A program made the translations under genes and the position numbers. A model generated the notes under the pieces. It searched no databases. It was not told the origin of the DNA and saw only the letters and a list, made by a program, of their open reading frames with translations. A stretch of DNA of 24,513 nt from DASSWG01 sp035704905 (GTDB lineage Bacteria; Bacteroidota; Bacteroidia; Flavobacteriales; Flavobacteriaceae), in NCBI GenBank assembly GCA_035704905.1, contig DASSWN010000176.1, positions 1 through 24,513 of the forward strand. Direction: 5' to 3'. Position 1 is the stretch's first letter, and each line of letters begins with the position of its first letter. Below, one piece after another: positions 8,581-16,866 of the stretch.

Positions 8581-10170
8581 ATGCACCATAAAATAAAACC
8601 TATTCTGATTGCTTTTTTCGCCTTGATGCTCTTGGCCTCGTGCGAAAAAGACTTGGACCTTGTACCCGAAGACACACGACAATCGTCGGCAAATGTTTTC
8701 GACGATCCTGCTTCCTATAAACAATTTTTGGCCAAATTATATGCCGGATTGGCGGTTAGCGGTCAGCAAGGACCCGCCGGGCTTCCCGACCTCGTTGGTT
8801 TGGATGAAGGTTTCTCGCAATATCTGCGCCTGTATTGGATGATGCAGGAATTGACCACCGACGAAGCTGTGATCGGCTGGAACGACGGAACCATAAAAGA
8901 TTTGCATTCCCAAACTTGGACTTCCGGAAATGAATTTATCCGAACCATGTATTCCCGGATCATGTACCAGGTAGCTTTGACGAATGAATTTTTACGGCAG
9001 ACCACCGATGCAAAGTTGGACGGACGTGGAGTGAATGACGAATTATATGCCGAAATACAGAAATATCGCGCAGAAGCTCGATTTCTAAGGGCTTTGAGTT
9101 ATTATCATGCATTGGATCTTTTTGGAAATCCGCCTTTTGTTACCGAAGAAGATCCAATTGGCGCTTTCCTGCCCGAACAAATTAATCGACCCGATTTGTT
9201 TGTTTATATTGAAAGTGAATTGCTTGAGATCGAGGACGACATCATTCCCGCAAAGGCAAATGAATATGGCCGAGCCGACCAAGCAGCCGTTTGGATGTTG
9301 TTGGCGAAATTGTATTTGAATTCGGAAGTTTATACCGGAACGCCCCGCTATGATGATGTTATTACCTATACCGAAAAAATCATTGCCGCAGGTTACAGTC
9401 TTCCATCAGAATACCAAAATCTTTTCTTGGCCGATAATGATTCGAATGGCGCACAAAATGGCGTCATTTTCCCAATAACTTTTGACGGGATCAACACCAA
9501 TTCTTTTGGCGGAATGACCTTCATCATTCACGCAGCAATAGGTGGTTCAATGGATCCGCTGGAGTATGGCGTCAATTCTGGCTGGGCCGGCTTGCGCACA
9601 ACCCCCGAGTTTGTTGGATTGTTTCCAAATGGTGGCGATTCCGATGACAATCGCGAAATGTTCTACACAGACGGGCAGCAACTCGACATCACAGATATTT
9701 CCAATTTCTCCCATGGATATGCCATAGGAAAATTTAAAAATATAGATTCGCAGGGCAACCAGGGAACAGATGCCACGGGCGAACATGTTGATACGGATTT
9801 TCCACTTTTCCGACTGGCAGATGTTTATTTGATGTATGCGGAAGCAGCGGTTCGGGGTGGTGGAAATATGGGCCTGGCCGTGGATTATGTAAATCAATTG
9901 CGAGCACGCGCATACGATGGGGGCGGCCAAATTACCGCTGCCGATCTTACTTTGGATTTTATTCTTGCAGAACGCGGAAGGGAATTGTATTGGGAGGCAC
10001 ATCGTCGAACCGATTTGATTCGATTTCAGAAATTTTCAAAAAATGGTATTTGGGCATTTAAAGGAGGGGTTCCGAACGGAACAACAACCGAAGAATTTAG
10101 AAACTTGTTCCCGATTCCCGCATCTGACTTGGGCGTGAACACCAACTTAACACAAAACACAGGATACTAA
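8581..10170 (+). CDS. susD: SusD/RagB-family glycan-binding lipoprotein
   Basis: This 529-residue outer-membrane lipoprotein has a signal peptide ending in the lipobox LLASC (Cys21), followed by charged residues (EKDLD) as in surface-exported Bacteroidota lipoproteins. The body has the helical TPR-like SusD fold: a segment around KYRAEARFLRALSYYHALDLFGNPP (about 162-185), ADQAAVWMLLAKLYLNSEVY and, near the C-terminus, FRLADVYLMYAEAAVRG and FILAERGRELYWEAHRRTDLIRF, all hallmarks of SusD/RagB. It acts as the lid over SusC and binds the incoming oligosaccharide. It lies between susC (24 bp) and the SusE/F-like gene (17 bp) in one operon. Specificity for maltodextrin is inferred from neighbours. 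Confidence 0.94.
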   Translation: MHHKIKPILIAFFALMLLASCEKDLDLVPEDTRQSSANVFDDPASYKQFLAKLYAGLAVSGQQGPAGLPDLVGLDEGFSQYLRLYWMMQELTTDEAVIGWNDGTIKDLHSQTWTSGNEFIRTMYSRIMYQVALTNEFLRQTTDAKLDGRGVNDELYAEIQKYRAEARFLRALSYYHALDLFGNPPFVTEEDPIGAFLPEQINRPDLFVYIESELLEIEDDIIPAKANEYGRADQAAVWMLLAKLYLNSEVYTGTPRYDDVITYTEKIIAAGYSLPSEYQNLFLADNDSNGAQNGVIFPITFDGINTNSFGGMTFIIHAAIGGSMDPLEYGVNSGWAGLRTTPEFVGLFPNGGDSDDNREMFYTDGQQLDITDISNFSHGYAIGKFKNIDSQGNQGTDATGEHVDTDFPLFRLADVYLMYAEAAVRGGGNMGLAVDYVNQLRARAYDGGGQITAADLTLDFILAERGRELYWEAHRRTDLIRFQKFSKNGIWAFKGGVPNGTTTEEFRNLFPIPASDLGVNTNLTQNTGY

Positions 10171-10187
10171 CATTAAAAATCAACACC

Positions 10188-11321
10188 ATGAAAAAACTTT
10201 CAATTATAATACTGACTTTTATTACGGTTTTTGGCTTTAATGCCTGCACCAGTGAAGACGATGTCGTTTTCGTGGCGCAACCGGATCCGGAAGGGATCAG
10301 TTTTACCAACAGTTTTGCTTCCAGTTATATTTTAACAGAAGCCACTTTAACCAATGTCGCCGAACGTTTTGTTTGGAACGAAGTGGATTTTGCGGTTCCA
10401 ACGAACGAAAATTATGAACTTCAAGGTGCCGTTTCCAGCGAATTTGTCGATCCCGTTATTTTGGGAAGCACTTCCGAAACAAACCTGTCGGTAACCGTAC
10501 AACAGTTATGGGATTTGGCCATGGACGCCGGATTGGACAATGATCCTGAAACACCGGAACCCAACACTGGTTCTTTGTATTTTAGAGTGGTTGCTTCCGC
10601 GGGAACGCAAGGTGAATTGCCTACGATTTCCGAAATTCAAACTATTACTGTGGTACTGCCGGAATCTACCGGTGAAGAGGAAGAAACGTTTCGCTATTTT
10701 TATTTAGTGGGCGATGCCACTGCCGCCGGTTGGAACCCGGACAACAACAACACACCACTTTTCCGCGATCCGGGCAATGAAAACATATATTATTTCCAAG
10801 GAAGATTTGCCGGTGGAAGTTCTGTTGAAGGTTTCAAACTTCTTGAAGTATTGGGAATGTGGCAACCACAATGGGGCTTGGATTCATCCGGAAACCTTTC
10901 GAACAGCGATATTTTGGGCTCAGATCCATCTGCTTTTCCCGTAGATAGCGATGCCTTTTTCACGTTTGAAGTAAATGTGGATGATATGACCTATTCTTTT
11001 TCCGAAATAGATGCAAGTTCGGCACCGACTTATCCCACCATTGGATTGATAGGAAGTGCCACGCCTACCGGTTGGGATTCTGATACAGATATGGTTCAAT
11101 CGGCATTCAATCCGCATGTATGGTCCATGAACGATGTTTCCTTGATCGACGGCGAAGTTAAATTCCGCGCCAACGATGCTTGGGACATTAGCTGGGGTTC
11201 CGATACACCACTAACCGGATTGGGTACGTTGGGCGGCCCGAATATTCCAACGACTGAAGGCATTTACGATATTTGGTTCAACGATTTGGATGGCCGTTAT
11301 ATCTTAATTCCACAGGAATAA
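10188..11321 (+). CDS. susE: SusE/SusF-like starch-binding lipoprotein
   Basis: This 377-residue lipoprotein has its lipobox at FNAC (Cys20), followed by TSEDD, an acidic stretch that fits surface export. An N-terminal SusE-type Ig-like domain (about 25-155, with ITVVLPE at its end) is followed by an acidic linker (EEEE) and two related carbohydrate-binding modules starting at YLVGDATAAGW (residue 172) and GLIGSATPTGW (residue 286), about 114 residues apart. Each module holds Trp-rich segments (MWQPQWGLD; AWDISWGSD) that could form starch-binding platforms. In Bacteroides SusE/SusF hold starch at the surface and are not needed for transport itself. With only two modules after the Ig domain it resembles SusE more than the longer SusF. 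A terminator follows directly. Confidence 0.85.
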   Translation: MKKLSIIILTFITVFGFNACTSEDDVVFVAQPDPEGISFTNSFASSYILTEATLTNVAERFVWNEVDFAVPTNENYELQGAVSSEFVDPVILGSTSETNLSVTVQQLWDLAMDAGLDNDPETPEPNTGSLYFRVVASAGTQGELPTISEIQTITVVLPESTGEEEETFRYFYLVGDATAAGWNPDNNNTPLFRDPGNENIYYFQGRFAGGSSVEGFKLLEVLGMWQPQWGLDSSGNLSNSDILGSDPSAFPVDSDAFFTFEVNVDDMTYSFSEIDASSAPTYPTIGLIGSATPTGWDSDTDMVQSAFNPHVWSMNDVSLIDGEVKFRANDAWDISWGSDTPLTGLGTLGGPNIPTTEGIYDIWFNDLDGRYILIPQE

Positions 11322-11339
11322 TCCGTTAAATTAATTTTG

Positions 11340-11372
11340 AAAAAAGGCTGTGGATTTTCCCAGCCTTTTTTT
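11340..11372 (+). terminator. Intrinsic terminator between susE-like gene and GH13 gene
   Basis: AAAAAAGGCTG (11340-11350) pairs exactly with CAGCCTTTTTT (11361-11371) across a 10-nt loop and ends in a run of seven T. It is placed 18 bp after the susE-like stop and before the GH13 gene on the same strand, so it would separate or attenuate expression of the GH13 enzyme relative to susCDE. The A-tract on the other arm makes it potentially bidirectional. Confidence 0.85.
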
Positions 11373-11389
11373 AAACAAAATTTCAAGCT

Positions 11390-14170
11390 ATGAAAAAATA
11401 TATACTTGCTTTTTCGTTCCTTTTAGGAACAAATTTTCTTTTTTCGCAGACCCAAACCGCAAATTTCACAGTTTCGCCCCAAAATTTTGATGAATCTGAT
11501 CAAATTACCATCACCGTTTCGGGAATTGATGTCTCACAATGGAACTCTTCCGATGTATATCTTTGGGCCTGGTTTTTTGATTTGAACGACGTTCAAGCGG
11601 GGGATTCCCCAACAAACGGAACTTGGGACAATTCCGATCCGAGTCAACAATTTACCGACAATGGCAATGGAACCTACAGTATTTCATTTGTTCCCACCAC
11701 ATTATTCAATACCACCGGAATAGGAAAAATCGGAGTACTGGCTAAAACCGATGACGGCAGTGGCCAAACACAAGATTATCTTTTTGAGGTGGGGAGTTTT
11801 CAACTCAACCTGATCAATCCAACTTCGGAAATAAGTATTCTGAACGCCAACGATGTTTTATCAATTTCCGCTTCTACGAGTTTGCCTGCGAATTTCGATC
11901 TGTTGGCGAATGGTATTTCAGTGGAAACACAATCAAATTCAACCACTTTTTCTTTTGATTTTACACTCACAGAAACCACCAATTTTGAATTGATCGCCAC
12001 CTCCGTTGCGGGAGGAACGGTGCTCAGTCAAGAGTTTACCGCAATTGTAAATCCAACCCCAACAGAACTGCCCGTTCCGGCGGGAATGCATGACGGCATC
12101 AATTGGAGCATCAATGATCCGAATACCGCAACACTGGTGTTATTCGCCCCTGGGAAAAATTTCGTTCACCTAATCGGAAATTTCAATAATTGGAATATTA
12201 GCGATTCCTATTTATTGAATTATGATTCAACGACAGAAAAATTTTGGATTACGTTGGATAACTTGAATTCCACCAATATTCTGTTTCAATATGTCGTGGA
12301 TGGAAACATTCGAGTGGCCGACCCCTACTCCACTTACGTTCTTGATGAATATAACGACCCATATATTACGGGTGAAACTTTTGCCAATTTTCCCGATTAT
12401 CCGGCTGGTGAAACACAGCACATGGTTTCATGGTTTCGCACGAATGAATCGGACTATCAGTGGCAGGTAACCGATTTTCAGCGACCTGCACAGGAAAAAC
12501 TGGTGGTTTACGAATTGCTTTTGCGCGACTTTCTCACCGAACATTCTTATGAGGCCTTGCTGACCAAATTGGATTATTTACAAGGCTTGGGCATAAATGC
12601 AATCGAACTGATGCCTGTTTCGGAATTTGATGGAAACATTTCGTGGGGTTATAATCCCGCCTTCCACATGGCTTTGGATAAATATTACGGAAGTAAGGAA
12701 AATTTTAAAGCCTTTGTGGATGCAGCGCATTTACGCGGAATATCGGTTATTTTGGACGTTGTTTACAACCATGCAACCGGTCAAAACCCATATTTTCGCA
12801 TGTGGAACAATTGCAATGGTTGTTATGATGGAACACCGACACCTGAAAATCCGTTTTTCAATGTTTCTGATCCGAACACCGATTTTCAATTTTTCAACGA
12901 TATTGATCATGAATCGGTTGCGACGCAAAATTACATCGACCGCCTGAATGAATTCTGGTTAACCGAATACCATATTGACGGCTTCCGGTTCGATTTCACA
13001 AAAGGTTTTACAAATACACCCGGCAATGGCGGTGGTTTCGATCAATCACGGATTAATATTCTTACAAGAATGTATGATGAAATCAGGGCTGTTGATGCAA
13101 CGGCTTATATTATTTTGGAACATTTTGCGCCCAATTCCGAAGAAACAATTTTAATAGATCACCGCGCAACAACTGTTCCAGAAGAACCGGGAATGTTGGT
13201 TTGGTCCAACCACAATTACAATTACAACGAAGCAACGATGGGTTATGCTCAAAATTCTGATTTTTCTTGGATTTCTTATCAAAATCGAGGCTGGACAACG
13301 CCTTCCAATATGGCTTATTTCGAAAGTCATGATGAAGAACGCTTGATGTTCAAAAATCTGGAATATGGCGCCTCCGAAGGGAGTTATGACGTTACGAACC
13401 TCACCACAGCATTGGACCGTATGGAGTTGGCCGGCGCTTTCTTTTTCACCATTCCCGGGCCTAAAATGATTTGGCAATTTGGCGAATTGGGTTATGATTA
13501 CAGTATCAATTATTGTGAAGACGGAACAATAGATCCGGGCTGCCGAACCGCACCGAAACCCATACGTTGGGATTATTTTGGTGTTCCTGAACGTGAAAAC
13601 CTTTATAACCTATGGACACAACTGATTCATTTGAAATTGAGCCAAGCGGTTTTCAGTACAAGTAACTTTTCTTTGGATGTCGCAAATCCCAACGGATTAA
13701 AATCCATTCATTTAACAAATGACAATCCCGGAAACAATGAAATAGAATTTATTACAATTTTGGGAAATTTCGGTCTATCCGTGCAAAGTATCGATCCCAG
13801 TTTTCAGGAAACCGGCAGTTGGTATAATTTATTGACGGGAACCCAAATGAATGTAAGCAATGTCAACGATCCCATAAGTCTCGCCCCCGGTGAATATTTG
13901 GTTTTGGGAAGTGACGAAGCCTTGAAAACCAGTTCATTTGAAAAATCATTGATAGCCCTATATCCGAATCCTTCTTCAAATTATTTTTCTGCGAATGCGG
14001 ATTTGGAGGCGCTCCGGATTTATAGCTTAGAAGGAAAAAAACTCGCTGATTTTTCCGGAAATTATGTGTCCGGTCATCAATTCAGTATTGAAAACCTTTC
14101 ACAGGGAATTTATTTTGTACAAGTTGAAACCGAGAACGGAAAACAAAATTTGAAATTAATCGTGAAATAG
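11390..14170 (+). CDS. Secreted GH13 alpha-amylase-family enzyme with T9SS sorting domain
   Basis: This 926-residue multidomain enzyme has a Sec signal peptide (MKKYILAFSFLLG..FLFS). Two N-terminal beta/Ig-like domains (about 22-135 and 145-225) are followed by a CBM48/E-set-like domain (about 235-330, with FVHLIGNFNNWN). The GH13 barrel (about 365-770) has region I DVVYNH (456-461), nucleophile Asp535 in GFRFDF, general acid Glu577 in ILEHF and the third carboxylate Asp648 in SHDEER. A C-terminal beta domain and a type A T9SS sorting domain (about 853-926, ALYPNPSSNYF...GIYFVQV...LIVK) end the protein. It probably hydrolyses starch or glycogen-like glucan outside the cell and feeds SusCD. 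Exact activity (alpha-amylase, pullulanase type) is not resolved; the layout around the barrel also resembles branching-enzyme-like GH13 members. All catalytic residues are present. Confidence 0.9.
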   Translation: MKKYILAFSFLLGTNFLFSQTQTANFTVSPQNFDESDQITITVSGIDVSQWNSSDVYLWAWFFDLNDVQAGDSPTNGTWDNSDPSQQFTDNGNGTYSISFVPTTLFNTTGIGKIGVLAKTDDGSGQTQDYLFEVGSFQLNLINPTSEISILNANDVLSISASTSLPANFDLLANGISVETQSNSTTFSFDFTLTETTNFELIATSVAGGTVLSQEFTAIVNPTPTELPVPAGMHDGINWSINDPNTATLVLFAPGKNFVHLIGNFNNWNISDSYLLNYDSTTEKFWITLDNLNSTNILFQYVVDGNIRVADPYSTYVLDEYNDPYITGETFANFPDYPAGETQHMVSWFRTNESDYQWQVTDFQRPAQEKLVVYELLLRDFLTEHSYEALLTKLDYLQGLGINAIELMPVSEFDGNISWGYNPAFHMALDKYYGSKENFKAFVDAAHLRGISVILDVVYNHATGQNPYFRMWNNCNGCYDGTPTPENPFFNVSDPNTDFQFFNDIDHESVATQNYIDRLNEFWLTEYHIDGFRFDFTKGFTNTPGNGGGFDQSRINILTRMYDEIRAVDATAYIILEHFAPNSEETILIDHRATTVPEEPGMLVWSNHNYNYNEATMGYAQNSDFSWISYQNRGWTTPSNMAYFESHDEERLMFKNLEYGASEGSYDVTNLTTALDRMELAGAFFFTIPGPKMIWQFGELGYDYSINYCEDGTIDPGCRTAPKPIRWDYFGVPERENLYNLWTQLIHLKLSQAVFSTSNFSLDVANPNGLKSIHLTNDNPGNNEIEFITILGNFGLSVQSIDPSFQETGSWYNLLTGTQMNVSNVNDPISLAPGEYLVLGSDEALKTSSFEKSLIALYPNPSSNYFSANADLEALRIYSLEGKKLADFSGNYVSGHQFSIENLSQGIYFVQVETENGKQNLKLIVK

Positions 14171-14207
14171 CAAAAACCCCGTAGTTTTAAAACCGGCATT
14201 TTTAAAA

Positions 14208-15200
14208 TTATTTGCTGGCCAAACTAAAATGTTCCACCTTGTTCTTTATGGGTTTCAAGGTTTTAATATAGGAGTAAATTGCTTTTAAATCGGTGGTGTC
14301 CATTCCCGCGAACATGGTCCACGGCATAATGGTGTTCACTTGGTTTTCTTTCATTTGAGGAAAGTTTTTCGGATCGTTGTACGATTTGAATCGGTTCACA
14401 AAAGCGGCTTCCGTCCAAAAACCAAGGCCAGTTTCCTTGTCGGGAGTGATATTGGCCGATCGAACGATGCCATTTGGCATTTTAAATTCGCGACCACCGG
14501 CAAATGCGGTTTCCATAATGATTTCCCCTTTATCGGCTTTGGAATGGCATTCCATGCATGACGCGGCATTGACCAAATATTTCCCATATTCCACCGTATT
14601 GGATTTTTCTGGACGTTCCAAAGGCATGGCCTCTGTGGGAATAGTATTGATAATGAAATTCATTGGGAAATCGATTTCATGTTCCGGAACGGTATTTTCG
14701 ATTGGTGGCAATGTTCGTAAGTAGGCGATGATATCATAAATATCATCTTTGTCCATTTTTCCATAGAAAAGATAGGGCATTACCGGAAACAAGGCTTCAC
14801 CATCTTTATCTACGCCGGTTGTAATCGCACGATAAATTTCACCATCCGTCCAATCGCCCAAATTAAAAGGTGTCAGATTGCGCGCATAAAATTTTCCCGG
14901 AAAACCAACTTCCTGCCCAAAATATTCACCTCCTTTTCCGAGGGTGCCGGGAATTACCGGTCCGGCAAATTGTTTCCAATCGCGGGTGGAATGGCAATCC
15001 ATGCAAACGGTCACATGATTTGCCAAATAGGCCCCGTGTTGAATCCGTTCCGATGTCAATTCAACTTTTACGTAAGACGAGTCCTGCACATTCGGCAAAC
15101 CAAGTTTCAGATAGGAAGCCGAACAAATTATAACGAGCGCCACAATTGCTACAATAATAAAAATAGCCCTTTTCATAAACAGCAAAATTTTATTTAACAA
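14208..15200 (-). CDS. Membrane-anchored diheme cytochrome c
   Basis: This 330-residue protein begins with a hydrophobic helix (about 10-29) that is an uncleaved signal anchor, then a periplasmic part with two heme-binding CxxCH motifs, CMDCH (66-70) and CMECH (215-219), each in its own cytochrome c domain. Candidate distal Met ligands occur in VMPYLFYGKM and IMPWTMFAGM, which have the same relative placement after each heme site, so the two halves look duplicated. Such proteins carry electrons from periplasmic dehydrogenases to the respiratory chain; the partner cannot be told, as no dehydrogenase gene adjoins. An ATG at residue 9 (15176) is an alternative start. It faces the GH13 gene tail to tail with only 37 bp between, and no convincing terminator is visible there. 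Confidence 0.88.
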   Translation of the reverse strand: MLNKILLFMKRAIFIIVAIVALVIICSASYLKLGLPNVQDSSYVKVELTSERIQHGAYLANHVTVCMDCHSTRDWKQFAGPVIPGTLGKGGEYFGQEVGFPGKFYARNLTPFNLGDWTDGEIYRAITTGVDKDGEALFPVMPYLFYGKMDKDDIYDIIAYLRTLPPIENTVPEHEIDFPMNFIINTIPTEAMPLERPEKSNTVEYGKYLVNAASCMECHSKADKGEIIMETAFAGGREFKMPNGIVRSANITPDKETGLGFWTEAAFVNRFKSYNDPKNFPQMKENQVNTIMPWTMFAGMDTTDLKAIYSYIKTLKPIKNKVEHFSLASK

Positions 15201-15320
15201 CTTTTATATAATATAATCATAAAGATGTAAAATTATACTTTTCTTAATTAAATCAAAAAATAATTTTACTATTTATTTTTGAACAAAAATATTTTCTCCA
15301 ACTATTAAAAATAAAAAGCT

Positions 15321-15328
15321 TATCTTTG
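15321..15328 (+). promoter_or_regulatory. -7 promoter box (TATCTTTG) for the DEAD-box helicase gene
   Basis: TATCTTTG matches the Bacteroidota TAnnTTTG box exactly and is followed by the common C. No TTG is seen at the usual -33 distance; an AT-rich tract lies upstream. Transcription would start near 15335 and leave a leader of about 85 nt. The remainder of the gap 15201-15320 is AT-rich with nothing recognised. Confidence 0.5.
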
Positions 15329-15330
15329 CC

Positions 15331-15420
15331 GCCACACTGCGACTTCTCCTTCACGCAGGTACTTTAAGACCGGGAACATTTTCCTCAAACGTTGATGCCG
15401 GTCCAACTTAAAAACAATTT
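15331..15420 (+). promoter_or_regulatory. Structured 5' leader of the helicase mRNA (candidate cis-regulatory RNA)
   Basis: Two exact inverted repeats follow the promoter box: CTGCG (15337-15341) with CGCAG (15354-15358), a 12-nt loop; and GACCGG (15368-15373) with CCGGTC (15398-15403), a 24-nt loop. They are GC-rich in an AT-rich context and leave a single-stranded A-rich stretch before the ATG. RNA helicase genes in other bacteria are often controlled through structured leaders, so autoregulation or cold response is plausible but inferred. I do not recognise it as a named Rfam element. Confidence 0.45.
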
Positions 15421-16647
15421 ATGACATTTAATGATTTACCCTTGATAGCTCCTTTGCAAAAGGCTATCGAACGCGTTGGTTACAAAACGCCAACGCCGAT
15501 TCAAGCACATTGTATTCCCTTTATTTTAAAAGGTGTGGATATTTTGGGCAGTGCACAAACCGGAACCGGAAAAACAGCTGCATTTGCCATTCCCATGATT
15601 CAACTTTTGGAAGAAAAACATCCGAATCAACATGGAAAAAGAAACATAAAAAGCTTGATTCTCACTCCAACCCGAGAATTGGCCATTCAAATTGGCGAAA
15701 ACATAGAAGAATATAGCCGTTTTACCAATATAAAACATTTGGTGATTTTTGGCGGCGTGCCACAAGGATCTCAAGTGAACGCCCTACGAAACGGGGTTGA
15801 TATTCTGGTCGCAACTCCTGGACGCTTACTTGATTTGATGAACCAGGGTTTTATTAAGTTGGGAAATATTGAAATCTTCACACTGGATGAAGCCGACCGA
15901 ATGTTGGATATGGGTTTTGTGCATGATGTGAAAAAAGTTATTGCCAAACTCCCGAAAAAGCGCCAAACATTATTTTTCTCGGCAACGCTGCCAAATTCGA
16001 TCATGCATTTGGCCGATGAAATTTTAACCCAACCAAAACGGGTTGAAGTGACCCCAGCCTCTTCTACCGCGGAAACAGTGCGCCAACAACTCTATTCGGT
16101 TGACAAAAGCAACAAGAAAAAACTGTTGATAGATATTCTGGGAATGTCGGAAGCCGATCGTGTTTTGGTTTTTACGCGCACGAAACATGGTGCGAATAAA
16201 GTGGTGAAAGATTTAATAAAAACCGGAATTAAATCGGAAGCGATCCATGGGAACAAAACCCAAAATTCGCGTCAGCGGGCCTTGAAAAATTTCAAGGAAA
16301 AAACAACCCGTGTATTGGTTGCAACCGATATTGCGGCCCGTGGAATTGATATTGAAGAATTGGAACTCGTTATCAATTATGAAATTCCGAATATCGCCGA
16401 AACCTACGTACATCGAATCGGTCGCACCGGTCGTGCCGGAAACAGTGGAAAAGCGATTTCCTTTTGCAATTTTGAAGAACAGGAATATTTAAAAGATATT
16501 CAAAAATTGATTGGCTCCAGAATTCCTGAAATTACCGATCATCCGTATCCCATGCAGGATTTTGAAATTCCAAAAAAGGAATCAAAGCAAGGGCGGCCTC
16601 CAAGAAATAAAAACAAAACACGAAACTACCAGCGCGGCAGGCGTTAA
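15421..16647 (+). CDS. rhlE: DEAD-box ATP-dependent RNA helicase, RhlE type
   Basis: This 408-residue helicase has all core motifs in order: Q motif with upstream Phe (F3; TPTPIQ 23-28), motif I AQTGTGKT (45-52), Ia PTRELA, GG, Ib TPGR, motif II DEAD (156-159), III SAT, IV VLVFTRT, V ATDIAARGID and VI HRIGRTGRAG. A short basic C-terminal tail (about 380-408, rich in Lys, Arg, Asn and Gly) would add RNA affinity. It unwinds short RNA duplexes in ribosome assembly or mRNA turnover, often important in the cold. RhlE fits by length, by the SAQTGTGKT form and by lack of a DbpA/CsdA RNA-binding domain. It appears monocistronic: own promoter box and leader, strong terminator after the stop. Confidence 0.92.
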   Translation: MTFNDLPLIAPLQKAIERVGYKTPTPIQAHCIPFILKGVDILGSAQTGTGKTAAFAIPMIQLLEEKHPNQHGKRNIKSLILTPTRELAIQIGENIEEYSRFTNIKHLVIFGGVPQGSQVNALRNGVDILVATPGRLLDLMNQGFIKLGNIEIFTLDEADRMLDMGFVHDVKKVIAKLPKKRQTLFFSATLPNSIMHLADEILTQPKRVEVTPASSTAETVRQQLYSVDKSNKKKLLIDILGMSEADRVLVFTRTKHGANKVVKDLIKTGIKSEAIHGNKTQNSRQRALKNFKEKTTRVLVATDIAARGIDIEELELVINYEIPNIAETYVHRIGRTGRAGNSGKAISFCNFEEQEYLKDIQKLIGSRIPEITDHPYPMQDFEIPKKESKQGRPPRNKNKTRNYQRGRR

Positions 16648-16664
16648 TCGCATAAAAACACAAT

Positions 16665-16702
16665 AAAGTCCGTTGCAAATTGAATTACAACGGACTTTTT
16701 TT
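16665..16702 (+). terminator. Strong intrinsic terminator, probably shared by two convergent genes
   Basis: AAAGTCCGTTG (16665-16675) pairs exactly with CAACGGACTTT (16688-16698) around a 12-nt loop, followed by a T run. It ends the helicase transcript 17 bp after its stop. Read on the other strand the same stem is followed by only a short T tract, so termination of the converging small cysteine-rich gene there would be weaker. Confidence 0.9.
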
Positions 16703-16717
16703 ATTTATTGGATTAGG

Positions 16718-16810
16718 TTAACAATTACATCCTGAACAATTACAGTTGTCGCAGGTGCATTTCGCGCAATTTCCGGCATTGCATGAAGCGCAGTTACAAG
16801 TACATTCCAT
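16718..16810 (-). CDS. Metallothionein-like cysteine-rich microprotein (30 residues)
   Basis: An ATG-to-TAA frame on the minus strand encodes only 30 residues, 11 of them Cys (positions 3, 5, 7, 10, 15, 18, 20, 23, 25, 28 and 30). They are arranged as CxC and CxxC units (CTCNCASC at 3-10, CAKCTCDNCNC at 15-25, CSGCNC at 25-30) separated by Asn, Ala, Gly, Asp and Lys, with no aromatic or hydrophobic core. This composition is typical of metallothioneins, which bind Zn, Cd or Cu(I) through thiolate clusters. It is shorter than SmtA/BmtA-type proteins (about 55 residues) and lacks His, so it is not a clear member of a named family. A TACCTTTG box (16834-16841, minus strand) lies 24 bp upstream. 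Such regular Cys spacing is very unlikely by chance. Cytoplasmic metal buffering is inferred. Confidence 0.72.
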   Translation of the reverse strand: MECTCNCASCNAGNCAKCTCDNCNCSGCNC

Positions 16811-16833
16811 AATTTTTGATTTTAAAATTCCTT

Positions 16834-16841
16834 CAAAGGTA
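16834..16841 (-). promoter_or_regulatory. Candidate -7 box (TACCTTTG) for the cysteine-rich microprotein
   Basis: On the minus strand the bases read TACCTTTG, an exact TAnnTTTG match, 24 bp before the ATG and 26 bp after the upstream lipoprotein's stop. No -33 TTG is visible. Read-through from the lipoprotein gene is the alternative. Confidence 0.4.
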
Positions 16842-16866
16842 AAAAAATTGTTTCACTTTGCCGGGC

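Noticed and set aside
14171..14207. Gap between converging GH13 and cytochrome genes, searched for a terminator
   Set aside because: Contains short A/T runs and at most a 3-bp GC stem; no convincing hairpin for either strand.
15201..15320. AT-rich stretch between cytochrome and helicase genes considered as origin-like or as a gene
   Set aside because: No repeated DnaA-type boxes, iterons or coding frame; looks like ordinary divergent promoter DNA.
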